Source of the DNA: TA-20 sp035935115
GTDB lineage: Archaea > Thermoproteota > Nitrososphaeria > Nitrososphaerales > Nitrosopumilaceae
Reading direction: 5' to 3'
DNA length: 64,000 bases
NCBI GenBank assembly: GCA_035935115.1
Contig: DASYXK010000021.1
Coordinates: 124,001 to 188,000, forward strand
Shown here: positions 1 to 8,588 of the stretch, piece after piece
Layout of the letters: the number at the start of each line of letters is the position of its first letter
How positions within the stretch are numbered: position 1 is the stretch's first letter
Position numbers and translations under genes: made by a program
The notes under the pieces: model-generated
Told to the model about the DNA's origin: nothing
Database searches by the model: none
Seen by the model: the letters and a program-made list of their open reading frames with translations, nothing else

Positions 1-282
1 ATCAGTAGCGGTAGTATTTTGAACCCATAATTTTGTAAAATTAATTGGAAGTGATCCTGTATTTGTTACAGTTATGTTGAATTTATTGTTGACAAATGTG
101 ACACCAGTAACTTGAAATTTTTCTTTACTAGTATCAAGTGATTGTTGATTTGTACCCAAGACTGTTTGATTATATTTATCTAAAATGTTCATACTATAAC
201 TTACATATGCAATAGTAGTCGAAAGGGCAATTATGGCAAAAACTGTCCCTACAACACTACTTAGTCCTCTCCTTGTTCTCAT
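1..282 (-). CDS. Pilin-like membrane-anchored protein, partial (C-terminus outside window)
   Basis: Partial gene running off the left edge; 94 residues are visible. It starts MRTRRGLSSVVGTVF followed by a hydrophobic stretch to about residue 34. A short basic N-terminus ending in RRG, then a hydrophobic helix, resembles archaeal type IV pilin/archaellin (class III) signals cut by a prepilin peptidase. The rest is Thr/Asn-rich beta-type sequence with repeated TVTNTGS-like text, typical of surface proteins. Its ATG overlaps the stop of the upstream gene (ATGA), so the two are co-transcribed. Exact function is not recognisable. Confidence 0.75.
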   Translation of the reverse strand, partial: MRTRRGLSSVVGTVFAIIALSTTIAYVSYSMNILDKYNQTVLGTNQQSLDTSKEKFQVTGVTFVNNKFNITVTNTGSLPINFTKLWVQNTTATD

Positions 283-746
283 GGAGCAGATGCCTGGGTT
301 GTAAATATCGAGCCTCTAGCAGTAGTTATGTAAATATTGATTGGGATTTTACTTTGCCAATTATAATTTTGTTGCCAAGAGAACGATTTGCCTGGAAATA
401 TAACGGTTTTGCTAACAGGATAAACATAAGTTGCATTATTGATTTGTATTTGTGTAACATTAAGAGCTAGATTGCCAGTATTAGTCAAAGTGACATTTAC
501 GCCATGAGGTTGTAGTGGTGCTGTGTAACATGACTTGCAAAACCAAATGTTTTCTATTGAAACCTTTTCCTGAATTTTGTTAACATTAGATGAATATGTA
601 TTGGCAATGACTTGCTCATTTTTAAAAAGATTGGTATTAGACCACGCAACAGTACTGGTGCCCATAACAGCAACAGCTGTTAGCATTATTGCGGTAGTTA
701 TTATTGTGGAAAGCCCTGCGCGCATGTACTTATCATGTTGTCTCAT
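279..746 (-). CDS. Pilin-like membrane-anchored protein
   Basis: 155 residues. The N-terminus has a charged segment (MRQHDKYMRAG) then a hydrophobic helix at about residues 12-35, again like a class III (prepilin) signal, with RAG just before the helix. The body contains a CKSC motif and a TLTNTGNLALNVTQ stretch like the NTG motif in the downstream partial gene, so the two are probably related surface or pilus components. The downstream gene begins inside its stop codon. An 18-bp palindrome (808-825) lies 62 bases upstream of the start. The assignment rests on signal architecture only, not on a recognised family. Confidence 0.7.
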   Translation of the reverse strand: MRQHDKYMRAGLSTIITTAIMLTAVAVMGTSTVAWSNTNLFKNEQVIANTYSSNVNKIQEKVSIENIWFCKSCYTAPLQPHGVNVTLTNTGNLALNVTQIQINNATYVYPVSKTVIFPGKSFSWQQNYNWQSKIPINIYITTARGSIFTTQASAP

Positions 747-807
747 GTGAGAGAGTTACTTTCAAAGGAATAATGTGTAATTGTGTGTGTCTTTATGTAA
801 CACACTG

Positions 808-825
808 ATTTCCATTTTTGGAAAT
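808..825. promoter_or_regulatory. 18-bp palindrome ATTTCCA-N4-TGGAAAT
   Basis: Perfect inverted repeat of 7-bp arms with a 4-base spacer, upstream of the pilin-like operon (start 746). The same arms and spacing recur exactly at 8571-8588 and with one mismatch at 10613-10630, so this may be a binding site for a shared transcription factor. Confidence 0.4.
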
Positions 826-961
826 AAGACTGAATTATTAGGCTCGGTTAGGTAATAATGTAGTTCAGTATAGCATTACACACAATACTCTTGATCATTT
901 TGTATGTTCACAATCGTAGACATTTTTCGCTGTTGAACACATTTGATACATGTTGGCATAT

Positions 962-1366
962 TTAGTTTGTAGCGTTTTTGGTCGATTTCCTAATTTTCAG
1001 CCCACCCAGAATCGCAATAAATATTCCTATGGCCAATACGGCACCAAACTCTCGCATTGCTCTTTGAGTAAGCTCGCTTCCCCCCATTCCAAGAATTATG
1101 CCAGTTCCAGCTATTATCAAGGCACCACCTATTATAATTAAAATTCCAAGCTTTTTTGATGGTTCTTTTCTAGTAATAAAAAAAGATGCTATAAGCATGG
1201 CAGAAGGGATTATTCCAAAAATTGATCCTCTTACAGAAGCATCAATTTGAAGAAGGCTTGTTTTTTTATTGCCATTATCGTGTCCGGCAACCATGACATC
1301 TGTACCATAGATTGAAAGCATAATTATTGATATTAAAGATATTATTATTGCTGCTTTTAATGCCAT
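962..1366 (-). CDS. Small multi-pass membrane protein, unknown
   Basis: 134 residues with about four hydrophobic segments (roughly residues 4-22, 46-63, 73-94 and 107-124) and a basic C-terminus (KIRKSTKNATN). Glycine-rich helices (IGGALIIAGTGIILGMGG) suggest tight helix packing. No catalytic motif or recognised domain is visible. It is a single gene, divergent from the operon starting at 1493. Confidence 0.65.
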   Translation of the reverse strand: MALKAAIIISLISIIMLSIYGTDVMVAGHDNGNKKTSLLQIDASVRGSIFGIIPSAMLIASFFITRKEPSKKLGILIIIGGALIIAGTGIILGMGGSELTQRAMREFGAVLAIGIFIAILGGLKIRKSTKNATN

Positions 1367-1492
1367 ATCTTTGCTGTTCTACCTACAATTAATAAACCTA
1401 TGAAATTTTATTCGGCGTGCTTTTTTCATTCTATAATTGAAATAAAAGTTTCTTTGCAAATGTTTTAATTGTAAAAAACTTAGCATCTATCT

Positions 1493-2182
1493 ATGAAAGT
1501 TATCATTTTATCAGGCGGGATAGGAAAAAGATTAAAACCAATAACAGATCATGTTCCAAAACCACTTGTTACACTAAACAACATTCCAATAATAGAATGG
1601 CAAATAAGATATTTCAAAAAATTTGGAATAAATGAATTTGTTGTTTGTGCAGGTTACAAAAGTGATCAAATTATAAATTATCTAAAACCGAAAAAAAATG
1701 AAGTAAAAATAGATTACTCTATTGAAAAAACATCACTTGGAACTGGCGGGGCAATAAAAAATGCAAGTGATTTCATTGATGACGAAAATTTTTTTGTAAT
1801 AAATGGTGACGTGATAACAAATCTTGATCCAATAAAATTAAAAACAAACCCAAATTCCATTGCAGTAATACCTTTGAAGACATCATTTGGAATACTCACC
1901 TTGAACAAAAACAAAGTAAAAAGATTTGAAGAAAAACCAGAAATTTCAGACCATTGGATGAATGCCGGTATCTATTATTTATCAAAAGAAATCCTCAAAC
2001 ATTTGCCAAAGAAAGGAAGTATGGAAAACATTACATTTCCAATTCTTGCATCATTGGGCTCTCTTTTTGCAGTAAAATATGAAAAAAGCTTTTGGTATTC
2101 CATAGACTCTCACAAAGATATTGAAGAGTGTGAAATTAAAATGAGATCTTTAAACTATGAGAAATTTATATCCAAAAAATGA
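1493..2182 (+). CDS. Sugar-phosphate nucleotidyltransferase
   Basis: 229 residues of the NTP_transferase fold, which joins a nucleoside triphosphate to a sugar 1-phosphate to give an activated nucleotide sugar. The N-terminal signature is clear: LSGGIGKRLKPITDHVPKPL at residues 6-25, with the expected GG-x-G-x-RL and PKPL elements. GTGGAI near residues 84-89 and NGDV near 104-107 complete the nucleotide and metal site. It lacks the C-terminal beta-helix of larger GlmU/RmlA-type enzymes, so it is the short single-domain form. The sugar specificity cannot be read. It is first in a four-gene operon, six bases before the next gene. Confidence 0.85.
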   Translation: MKVIILSGGIGKRLKPITDHVPKPLVTLNNIPIIEWQIRYFKKFGINEFVVCAGYKSDQIINYLKPKKNEVKIDYSIEKTSLGTGGAIKNASDFIDDENFFVINGDVITNLDPIKLKTNPNSIAVIPLKTSFGILTLNKNKVKRFEEKPEISDHWMNAGIYYLSKEILKHLPKKGSMENITFPILASLGSLFAVKYEKSFWYSIDSHKDIEECEIKMRSLNYEKFISKK

Positions 2183-2188
2183 TACATT

Positions 2189-3160
2189 ATGAGAATTGCA
2201 TATAGCTTAGGTTCGTTATTATCTATAGATGAGATAATAGATTGTTCTAAAATTTTATCAAAATACAATCCTGACTCTGTTTGGATTCCTGAGACATGGG
2301 GAATGGAAGGACTATCAATGCTAGCAACAATATCACAAATTGTGAAAAATTCAAAAATCGGTTCATCAATAATTAACATCTACTCTAGGACTCCATCACT
2401 TATTGCAATGGGTGCAGCTACTCTTGACACACTTTCAAATGGCAGATTAATACTAGGATTGGGTACGAGTAGTGAATCTATTATTCAAGATTGGCACGGT
2501 CTTGAATTTAATCAACCAGTTCAGAGAATGCGTGAATATGTGGAGATAATCAAATTGGTAATGTCAGGAAATAAAATAAATTATGATGGAAAATTATTTC
2601 ATTTAAAAAATTTTGCGTTACTGGTAAAACCTCAAAGAAAAAAAATCCCGATTTATTTGGCTGCTATAAACCAGAAAATGGTTGAACTAACATGGGAAAT
2701 AGCTGATGGTGTGATATTCTACTTGCGACCAATATCAGAACTTCAAAACACAATTCAAAAAATGCAATCAAAGAGAAAAATTGACGTATCGAGTCAATTT
2801 ATTACATGTATGTCTGAAGATGGTGAGGAGGCCATAGAACGAACAAAAAAAACATTAGCATTCTATGTTTCAGTAGGAAAAATTTACAGAGAGTTTTTAG
2901 CAAAAAATGGGTTTGAAAAAGAAACTCGGGAAATATATGACGAGTATAAAAAATCAGGATTTCGTACAAACCCCACACTAGTCTCTACAAGCATGCTTGA
3001 CTCACTAACAATTTATGGTACTCCTGAAGAATGTAAGAAAAAACTAGATCGGTTTGTAAAAGCAGGTGTTTCGTTGCCAATAATACAATTTAATCCCGTA
3101 GGAGAAGTTACGAAATCCTTTAAACTGCTTGTTTCCGCGCTATCAGGTAGCAAAAATTGA
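2189..3160 (+). CDS. LLM-class (F420-dependent type) oxidoreductase
   Basis: 323 residues of the luciferase-like monooxygenase TIM-barrel family, which includes F420-dependent methylene-H4MPT reductase. Seen: an IGSSIINIYSRTP stretch near residues 56-68, ATLDTLSNGRLILGLGTSSE at about 76-95, and the later VKPQRKKIPIYLAA segment, all family landmarks. Thaumarchaea make F420, so F420 is the likely cofactor, but FMN cannot be excluded. It sits between the nucleotidyltransferase and a thiolase/DUF35 pair; its stop overlaps the TTG start of the thiolase. Substrate unknown. Confidence 0.8.
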   Translation: MRIAYSLGSLLSIDEIIDCSKILSKYNPDSVWIPETWGMEGLSMLATISQIVKNSKIGSSIINIYSRTPSLIAMGAATLDTLSNGRLILGLGTSSESIIQDWHGLEFNQPVQRMREYVEIIKLVMSGNKINYDGKLFHLKNFALLVKPQRKKIPIYLAAINQKMVELTWEIADGVIFYLRPISELQNTIQKMQSKRKIDVSSQFITCMSEDGEEAIERTKKTLAFYVSVGKIYREFLAKNGFEKETREIYDEYKKSGFRTNPTLVSTSMLDSLTIYGTPEECKKKLDRFVKAGVSLPIIQFNPVGEVTKSFKLLVSALSGSKN

Positions 3161-4266
3161 GAAGAGTAGGAATTGGAGGATTTGGCCTCACAAAATTCAA
3201 CAAAGACGATGTTTCAATAGAATCATTAATTTTGTCATCGGTAAAATCGCTTTTTGATGACTCTACAAATTTAACCCAAAAAGACATCGATGTTGTTCTT
3301 ACATCTACTAATGACAATAGCAAATATTTGGCAAACATAACGTCTGAGCTTGCCGGAATTTCTCCAAAAATATCTCATACTGTTGAGAGTCTATGTAATT
3401 CTGGTGCAAATAGCGTTGTTTCTGCATTTTCATATATCGCATCAGGTTTGGCAGATGTTGCATTGGTAGTCGGTGCAGAAAAGTTTGACAATCCAGGATT
3501 GGTTTTAGAATGGGACATGTCACGTGGTCAATACAAACATCCTGTATATTGGTCATCCATGTTTACAAGAGCTCACATGAGAAAATATGGCACTACAATG
3601 GAAGATCTCGCCATTGTTTCTGCTAGAAATCACAAAAATGCATTGGAAAATCCACATGCCTATTTTGATAAAGAATATTCTGTGGAAGAAATTATGCACT
3701 CAAAAAACATTACTGATGATGTTCGAATTTTGGATTGTTCTTTTCCATGTAATGGCTCTGCTACAGTCTTGCTTGCATCAGAAGAATATATTAAAAAATT
3801 TACGGATTGTCCTGTTTGGCTGACTGGATTGGGTCAAAAAACTATCTCGGCAGGTTTTACTAAAAACGAGGATCTTACTAGTATGAAATCTACAAGATAT
3901 GCAGCTAGCGCTGCATATAATATGTCAAAAAAAGAACCTAATGACATTGATGTTGCCGAAACTCATGATGCATTTAGTATATGTGAAATTATAGAACTAG
4001 AAGACTTGGGTTTTGCCGAAAAAGGGAAGGGAAATCAATTTGTCAAAACCATGTATGATACACAAGATAAGAAAGTTAACCCCAGAGGAGGATTGTTAGG
4101 TTCTGGTCATCCTTTAGGAGCTACTGGAATAGCTCAAATTGTAGAAATTAGTCAACAGCTTCAAAACAAGGCAGGCAAACGTCAAGTTGAAGGAGCCAAA
4201 ATAGGCCTAGTTCAAAACATGTCAGCTGCTGCCACTTCCTCAACAGTTCTTATTTTTGAATCATGA
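3157..4266 (+). CDS. Thiolase-family acetyl-CoA acetyltransferase (SCP2-thiolase type)
   Basis: 369 residues. Thiolases condense two acyl-CoA molecules (for example to acetoacetyl-CoA) or cleave them. The nucleophile cysteine lies in ESLCNSGANSVV (about residue 79). The ETHDAF segment corresponds to the family HEAF region, and GSGHPLGATG carries the catalytic histidine. The usual C-terminal second-cysteine motif is not obvious, as in other archaeal SCP2-type thiolases. The TTG start overlaps the preceding stop. The DUF35 gene follows with an ATGA overlap, the usual archaeal thiolase-DUF35 pairing needed for the thiolase/HMG-CoA synthase complex. HMG-CoA synthase itself is at 19253. Confidence 0.85.
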   Translation: MRRVGIGGFGLTKFNKDDVSIESLILSSVKSLFDDSTNLTQKDIDVVLTSTNDNSKYLANITSELAGISPKISHTVESLCNSGANSVVSAFSYIASGLADVALVVGAEKFDNPGLVLEWDMSRGQYKHPVYWSSMFTRAHMRKYGTTMEDLAIVSARNHKNALENPHAYFDKEYSVEEIMHSKNITDDVRILDCSFPCNGSATVLLASEEYIKKFTDCPVWLTGLGQKTISAGFTKNEDLTSMKSTRYAASAAYNMSKKEPNDIDVAETHDAFSICEIIELEDLGFAEKGKGNQFVKTMYDTQDKKVNPRGGLLGSGHPLGATGIAQIVEISQQLQNKAGKRQVEGAKIGLVQNMSAAATSSTVLIFES

Positions 4267-4586
4267 ATACGTTCGAAAATGAGCTAAAAAATGGCAAGTT
4301 TGTCTGTAGTGAATGTCCTAAATGTAATAAACTTGTTTGGCCTCCAAGTGATTTTTGTAATGTTTGTTTTGGTAAAGTAACATGGAGGCAAGTATCTAAA
4401 AAGGGCAAACTAATAGAATTCTCAAAGAAAGATAATACAATTTTTTGCATAGCAGAGTTTGAAGACACGATTAGGATTATGGGCGAATTAGAAACATCGT
4501 TAAAAATTCCATCAATAGGACAAAATCTTGAACTTGTCAAATGCAATTATGTGGACAAGGAACAATTCTTTTTTCAATTAAATTAA
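4263..4586 (+). CDS. DUF35 zinc-ribbon/OB-fold acyl-CoA-binding protein
   Basis: 107 residues. The N-terminus has a rubredoxin-like zinc ribbon (CSECPKC at residues 15-21, then CNVCF near 32-36), followed by an OB-fold with the GKLIEFSKK strand. In methanogens the DUF35 protein bridges acetoacetyl-CoA thiolase and HMG-CoA synthase and channels the intermediate. The start overlaps the thiolase stop by four bases, supporting a thiolase-DUF35 complex here. It is the last gene of the 1493-4586 operon. Confidence 0.85.
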   Translation: MNTFENELKNGKFVCSECPKCNKLVWPPSDFCNVCFGKVTWRQVSKKGKLIEFSKKDNTIFCIAEFEDTIRIMGELETSLKIPSIGQNLELVKCNYVDKEQFFFQLN

Positions 4587-4600
4587 TTAAACATTAATTG

Positions 4601-5401
4601 TCAAACCAGTTTATCAAATTCTTTAATTTTATTATCCGTCTTGAATATCTGAATGTGACCATAGACCCCAAATGAGAACATGATGTATGACCACATGAAT
4701 AAAATGTCTATTGGATGACCAGTATAATACAAATTATTTAGTGTAAAATATTGAAATCCGGTGTCGGCAATTACTTCAAATAAAATACCAATTAATAACA
4801 TGGTCCATAGAAAGTTCACTTCCCCTCTAAAAAATAAAAAGATTCCAATTAGTGCTGGTACAAGAATTATGGCATCTGCAACTGGGTATATTGTAACCAA
4901 CGCAATTGCAAATTTACTTTCATCTGAATGGTTATAAACTGTCATATACAAACTTGGAATTAGAACTGATACTGCAATTAATGAAGTCAATAGTATCATT
5001 TTTCTTGAAATTAATTTTTTAAATGGTTTTAGATAATATATTGAAAATAAAAATAAAAATGGATATCCTGCAATATAAAATGCGTCTGCAAATGATGGGA
5101 AGGGATTCAGATGAAATACAAGTTCATAACATGTCCAAGTTGTCTCTGCAACAAACCATGAAATTGCAATTCCTAAAAATAATAACCATGCTTTACCATG
5201 ATTGCCAATTTTTCTGAATCTTGAGGATATTATTATTGATAAAATAACAAGGACTCCTGTTACTGGAATGTATGTGAAATCAGTTACCACCTTAACTACT
5301 TCTTTTCCAAAAAATGTTGCTGCCATCGTTCCAAGACCCGTTATCAAAAGACAAGCAAATAATGACTTTTGTTCTTGTAATTTTTCTAAATTACTTTGCA
5401 A
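4601..5401 (-). CDS. Polytopic membrane sensor-like protein, paralogue of 7067-7867
   Basis: 266 residues with about seven or eight hydrophobic helices and short loops. Conserved text shared with the protein at 7067-7867 includes GKAWLLFLGIA versus GKAYLALAIGL, the acidic motif (AET versus GET), SFADAFYIAGYP versus TAADIFFYAFYP, and a final helix pair with (I/F)AD and HP. The ADxFY..YP motif resembles membrane input domains found in front of signalling domains in bacteria, but here no output domain is fused. The gene starts three bases after the stop of a NitrOD5-like protein and is the last gene of a likely TrmB-NitrOD5-membrane operon. Ligand unknown. Confidence 0.7.
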   Translation of the reverse strand: MQSNLEKLQEQKSLFACLLITGLGTMAATFFGKEVVKVVTDFTYIPVTGVLVILSIIISSRFRKIGNHGKAWLLFLGIAISWFVAETTWTCYELVFHLNPFPSFADAFYIAGYPFLFLFSIYYLKPFKKLISRKMILLTSLIAVSVLIPSLYMTVYNHSDESKFAIALVTIYPVADAIILVPALIGIFLFFRGEVNFLWTMLLIGILFEVIADTGFQYFTLNNLYYTGHPIDILFMWSYIMFSFGVYGHIQIFKTDNKIKEFDKLV

Positions 5402-5403
5402 AT

Positions 5404-5691
5404 TTACTCACTTATTGCAGTAACAAAGACTTGGATTGGTTTTTCTGCCATGTATTCATTTAGTTCATTTTTTATTGTATCCACAATTGTCATATACGCA
5501 TTACCAAAGATTTTTTTTAAAACTTTGTTTAAGTATTCTGGGTGTTCATAGCATTCAGGCAAGTAGCAATCATAGTCTTTTGATAATTGTTTGATGGCTT
5601 TCTCATAAATTGGCTGACCAATCCCACGTAGCGTCTTTTCAACAGCAAGGCTAACCATGGCTTTTCTTAATTGGTTTTGATCAAGATTCAT
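5404..5691 (-). CDS. NitrOD5-like small regulatory protein
   Basis: 95 helical, charged residues. The sequence (for example DYDCYLPECYEHPEYLNKVL in the middle) resembles small thaumarchaeal proteins of the NitrOD5 (Nitrosopumilus output domain) type, recalled from memory rather than searched. It lies 17 bases after a TrmB-type regulator gene and three bases before the membrane protein gene at 4601-5401, so it probably links the two. Two cysteines (CYLPEC) could bind metal or form a disulfide. No enzymatic motif is visible. Confidence 0.6.
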   Translation of the reverse strand: MNLDQNQLRKAMVSLAVEKTLRGIGQPIYEKAIKQLSKDYDCYLPECYEHPEYLNKVLKKIFGNAYMTIVDTIKNELNEYMAEKPIQVFVTAISE

Positions 5692-5707
5692 GATATTGAC
5701 ACACTCA

Positions 5708-6556
5708 TTATTGAAGGTGTCTTGAATTTGACCATATATAACTAAACAATAATCGCATCGTGTAAATCATTGAAGTTGAATCAGTCCACATTGCTACCAC
5801 GTTTTGTGAAGATTCGCTCACATTTTTCATGAATAGGAGTAATTCATCATCATCTTTTATGATAAAACAAAGATTTTCCTTGATTTTACTTGGCATTTTC
5901 TTTACTTTCGTTATTAATTTTTGATCAAAAATATATGTCGTTTTTTTAGATGACGACGTGATCAATTTTGCTTCAATTTTTGAATCTGTTAGGAGTTCTA
6001 GAAAGCCAGAATGATAAAATTTCATGAAATCTTTTTCTGATCCTAAAATTGCAAGTTCATTTTTTGTTTTTGTGATCATTTCATTTATTTTTCCAGTCAT
6101 TTGATTTACTCCTTGAAGCATTTGGAATTTCCCCTCTTTTGACTCATTTTGATCAATCTTAAAATTGGGTATGGTATTCCAAAGATCTACCAGGCCTTTT
6201 TCTTGATTTTCTAGTGTTTTGACTCGCTCTTTTTCAGCATTAATCAACACACCCATTGCTTTGTCAAGTGCTAATGCTGAAAATTTAATTGGGTGCTGGA
6301 ATGTTGCAGAGACTATGCCTTTGTTTTGAAGATGAGTTAGAAGATGATATGTCTCAGTTCTTGGTACCTTTAGGGTTTTGCTTACTTGTGTTGCTGTGCT
6401 TGGACCATATTTTTCTAAAAACAAAAAGACTTTTGATTGGTTTGAAGTTAGGCCAAATTTAGACAGTTCATTTTTCAGTTTTTCTAGTAACATTTCATAA
6501 TCGTATGACTTTGACTCTAGCGTGGAATCCAATAATGAATCAGTCTCGCTTGTCAT
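5708..6556 (-). CDS. TrmB-family transcriptional regulator
   Basis: 282 residues. The N-terminal winged helix-turn-helix (about residues 30-100) has the TrmB layout: KFGLTSNQSKVFLFLEKYGP, then ATQVSKTLKVPRTETYHLL. A coiled linker follows (NAEKERVKTLENQEKGLVDLW). The C-terminal part (about 140-282) is the TrmB-like phospholipase-D-like fold often ending such proteins. TrmB proteins usually respond to a small ligand. This one heads a likely operon with a NitrOD5-like protein and a polytopic membrane protein, so its signal may come from the membrane. Target sites are not known. Confidence 0.75.
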   Translation of the reverse strand: MTSETDSLLDSTLESKSYDYEMLLEKLKNELSKFGLTSNQSKVFLFLEKYGPSTATQVSKTLKVPRTETYHLLTHLQNKGIVSATFQHPIKFSALALDKAMGVLINAEKERVKTLENQEKGLVDLWNTIPNFKIDQNESKEGKFQMLQGVNQMTGKINEMITKTKNELAILGSEKDFMKFYHSGFLELLTDSKIEAKLITSSSKKTTYIFDQKLITKVKKMPSKIKENLCFIIKDDDELLLFMKNVSESSQNVVAMWTDSTSMIYTMRLLFSYIWSNSRHLQ

Positions 6557-6657
6557 ATGAATAACAGACTATTCCATAGATCCTCTTTAGATATCCGCAT
6601 GTATTAGTTAATTACATACAAGTAAAATATGACAAAATGTGCGTGATTTTGATTATT

Positions 6658-6885
6658 TTATTCTCTGATATCATCTGCCATTCGTACAACCGCATCAGCG
6701 ATCTTTGAAAATTGTACCCTAGTCTCCACATCCATACTGTCTTTAGATCTTGTTTTTATTATCTTCATCATTGTTTTTATGATAGATGATGGCTCTAAAC
6801 TGGAATGTTCTAGTGGAAATCCAGACATTAGATCGTTTCTTTGAGAAGCCTCACATTGTTTTTGTGTAATACTCGTTCTTGACAT
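6658..6885 (-). CDS. Small protein of unknown function
   Basis: 75 residues, soluble, predicted helical, with no recognised domain. It is separated from the TrmB operon by about 100 bases and reads in the same direction. The region between holds an interrupted inverted repeat ATGTA...TACAT around 6600-6620 that could be a TrmB operator. The function is not known. Confidence 0.5.
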   Translation of the reverse strand: MSRTSITQKQCEASQRNDLMSGFPLEHSSLEPSSIIKTMMKIIKTRSKDSMDVETRVQFSKIADAVVRMADDIRE

Positions 6886-7066
6886 TGTTATTTATTATTT
6901 AGATTACTTTAGATAAAAGGCTGTTCTGCCAAAATTGGGAACATGTTTACTAGATATGTAGTATTCCGTAATAAAAAAAAATAACAGGTTATGCTTTTGG
7001 TTATTAATTTTGAATGGTAACAAAAAATAATTTTGTTTATCATAATATTAAAGATAGTTTTAAACA

Positions 7067-7867
7067 TTAAATTATTTTTTGATGTTTGTATAACGCATAA
7101 GTAATTATCATGTATCCACTATACCAAAACAAATTGACTGGATGTGTTAGTGTATATTGATCAAATGTATCCAGATAAGAAAACCATACATCGGCAAAAG
7201 TTAAAAGTATTACACCAATTAACAATACAAGCCAGGAAACCCCTAATGCACCTTGTCTGAATATTCTGGTTCCTAACATGGTGCCCGATAAAATAATCGA
7301 ACCCAAGATTACATAAATCAGACCAGTGTAGAAACTAAAGTTAGCTTCACCATGTTTTTGAAATGATAGGAATGAATAAACTACTGTGATAGTAATTGGT
7401 ATAGCTACTACCCACATTTTGGTAAGAATGCCAATTTTTGGTTTGAAAAATCTAATGTTTAATATTAAATGTGCCATGATGAGTGGATAAAATGCATAGA
7501 AGAATATGTCTGCAGCTGTAAAAGTTGTATCATAACCTAAGACATCATATATGCCATAAACAGTTTCTCCAATAAAATTCATGGCAAGTCCTATAGCTAA
7601 CGCAAGATATGCTTTTCCAAAAACACGTGATCCCCAATATTTTTTTGCTACGCTAAATGCAGCAATTGAAGAAATTAATGGATTAATAATAGAAATAACA
7701 TCGATTAGGTGTGAAGCATTATTCGGTACTGGAAAAGCTGCATATAGGTATATTTGAAAAGCAACCGCAACACCAAAAATTACTACTATTAACTTGAGAT
7801 CAATTGGGTTTTGAATCTTTTCTGGGACTATATTAGGTTTATCAGAATTCCTTCTCCAATTTAACAT
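7067..7867 (-). CDS. Polytopic membrane sensor-like protein, paralogue of 4601-5401
   Basis: 266 residues, the same length as the protein at 4601-5401, with about seven or eight membrane helices. Shared positions include the GKA motif, an acidic ET in the next helix, the ADxFxxAxYP motif, and a C-terminal LLIG...AD...HP...WSY/WYSGYM segment. It follows a NitrOD5-HTH protein (7924-8487) by 57 bases on the same strand, repeating the layout of the first module. No fused output domain is present. The two copies have diverged widely outside the motifs, so the duplication is old. Confidence 0.7.
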   Translation of the reverse strand: MLNWRRNSDKPNIVPEKIQNPIDLKLIVVIFGVAVAFQIYLYAAFPVPNNASHLIDVISIINPLISSIAAFSVAKKYWGSRVFGKAYLALAIGLAMNFIGETVYGIYDVLGYDTTFTAADIFFYAFYPLIMAHLILNIRFFKPKIGILTKMWVVAIPITITVVYSFLSFQKHGEANFSFYTGLIYVILGSIILSGTMLGTRIFRQGALGVSWLVLLIGVILLTFADVWFSYLDTFDQYTLTHPVNLFWYSGYMIITYALYKHQKII

Positions 7868-7923
7868 TGGATAGCTACCTACATCGTACTACTTGAATTA
7901 TAGAGCTCTTTTCTATTGATTCT

Positions 7924-8487
7924 TTAGCAGGAAGAATCTTGACAACCACTTTTTTTTTCTATGCTGATTGTCACATTTTCAAATATTGATTTGTATTTGT
8001 TTACCTTTTTCCCATCATTTGTAGTAACATGACCTTGAACTATTAGTAAACCGTTATCAATTAAGGAATTGATTTTTCTATAACCAGAGGTTTGGGGCAT
8101 TTTTGCAGTTTCAAGGATTTCTGAAATGATTCTTGGCTCATCTAAAACAGTATTCAAAATATTTTTCTTATCTTCGTCTCCAAATGATTCTAAGATTAAT
8201 TTGGCAAGGGATGGATCTTCTATTGCGATCCAATTGGGGTTTTGAGCCTTTGATTCTTCTAATGTGACAATATTTTCTAAGAATTGTTTCTCTAATCCCT
8301 CAGCTCCTTCTCCAAAAAATTCTCTTAATACAGTATCTAATTTAGTAAAATCAGATATTGCCTGTGTGAGATTTATGCCGTATTTCTCAAAAAGTCTATC
8401 TTCAACTTTTTGTAATGTTTTTTTACCAAGATTTTCTTTAATAGTTGTATCTAACGACTTTGAGATTAGGGTATCCAATCCTGACAT
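7924..8487 (-). CDS. NitrOD5-like domain fused to winged-HTH regulator
   Basis: 187 residues. Residues 1-75 (SLDTTIKENLGKKTLQKVED and on) look like a NitrOD5-type domain. Residues 85-160 form an ArsR-like winged helix (DEDKKNILNTVLDEPRIISE, then QTSGYRKINSLIDNGLL). The C-terminus ends with CQDSSC. The HTH half is closely matched by the protein at 61664-62200 (DEDKK.ILNT and PQTS.YRKINSLI.NGLLI shared). It is upstream of the membrane protein gene at 7067, so this is a regulator/membrane pair. In the first module the NitrOD5 and HTH parts are separate genes; here they are one protein. Confidence 0.7.
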   Translation of the reverse strand: MSGLDTLISKSLDTTIKENLGKKTLQKVEDRLFEKYGINLTQAISDFTKLDTVLREFFGEGAEGLEKQFLENIVTLEESKAQNPNWIAIEDPSLAKLILESFGDEDKKNILNTVLDEPRIISEILETAKMPQTSGYRKINSLIDNGLLIVQGHVTTNDGKKVNKYKSIFENVTISIEKKSGCQDSSC

Positions 8488-8570
8488 TATGTCAATTGCT
8501 ACGATAAGGGAGATTAAATCAAGGTGTGTGTCTCATTACATTATGACAATACTTATGTACTGTTTACGAT

Positions 8571-8588
8571 ATTTCCAAATCTGGAAAT
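8571..8588. promoter_or_regulatory. 18-bp palindrome ATTTCCA-N4-TGGAAAT
   Basis: Perfect copy of the arms and spacing seen at 808-825. It sits between the divergent NitrOD5-HTH gene (start 8487) and the HEAT-repeat gene, and overlaps the HEAT start codon (8587). If that gene is leaderless, a protein bound here would block transcription start. Confidence 0.45.

Noticed and set aside
8524..8586. Upstream extension of the HEAT gene
   Set aside because: The added residues have no repeat character and cover the palindrome; ATG 8587 fits better.
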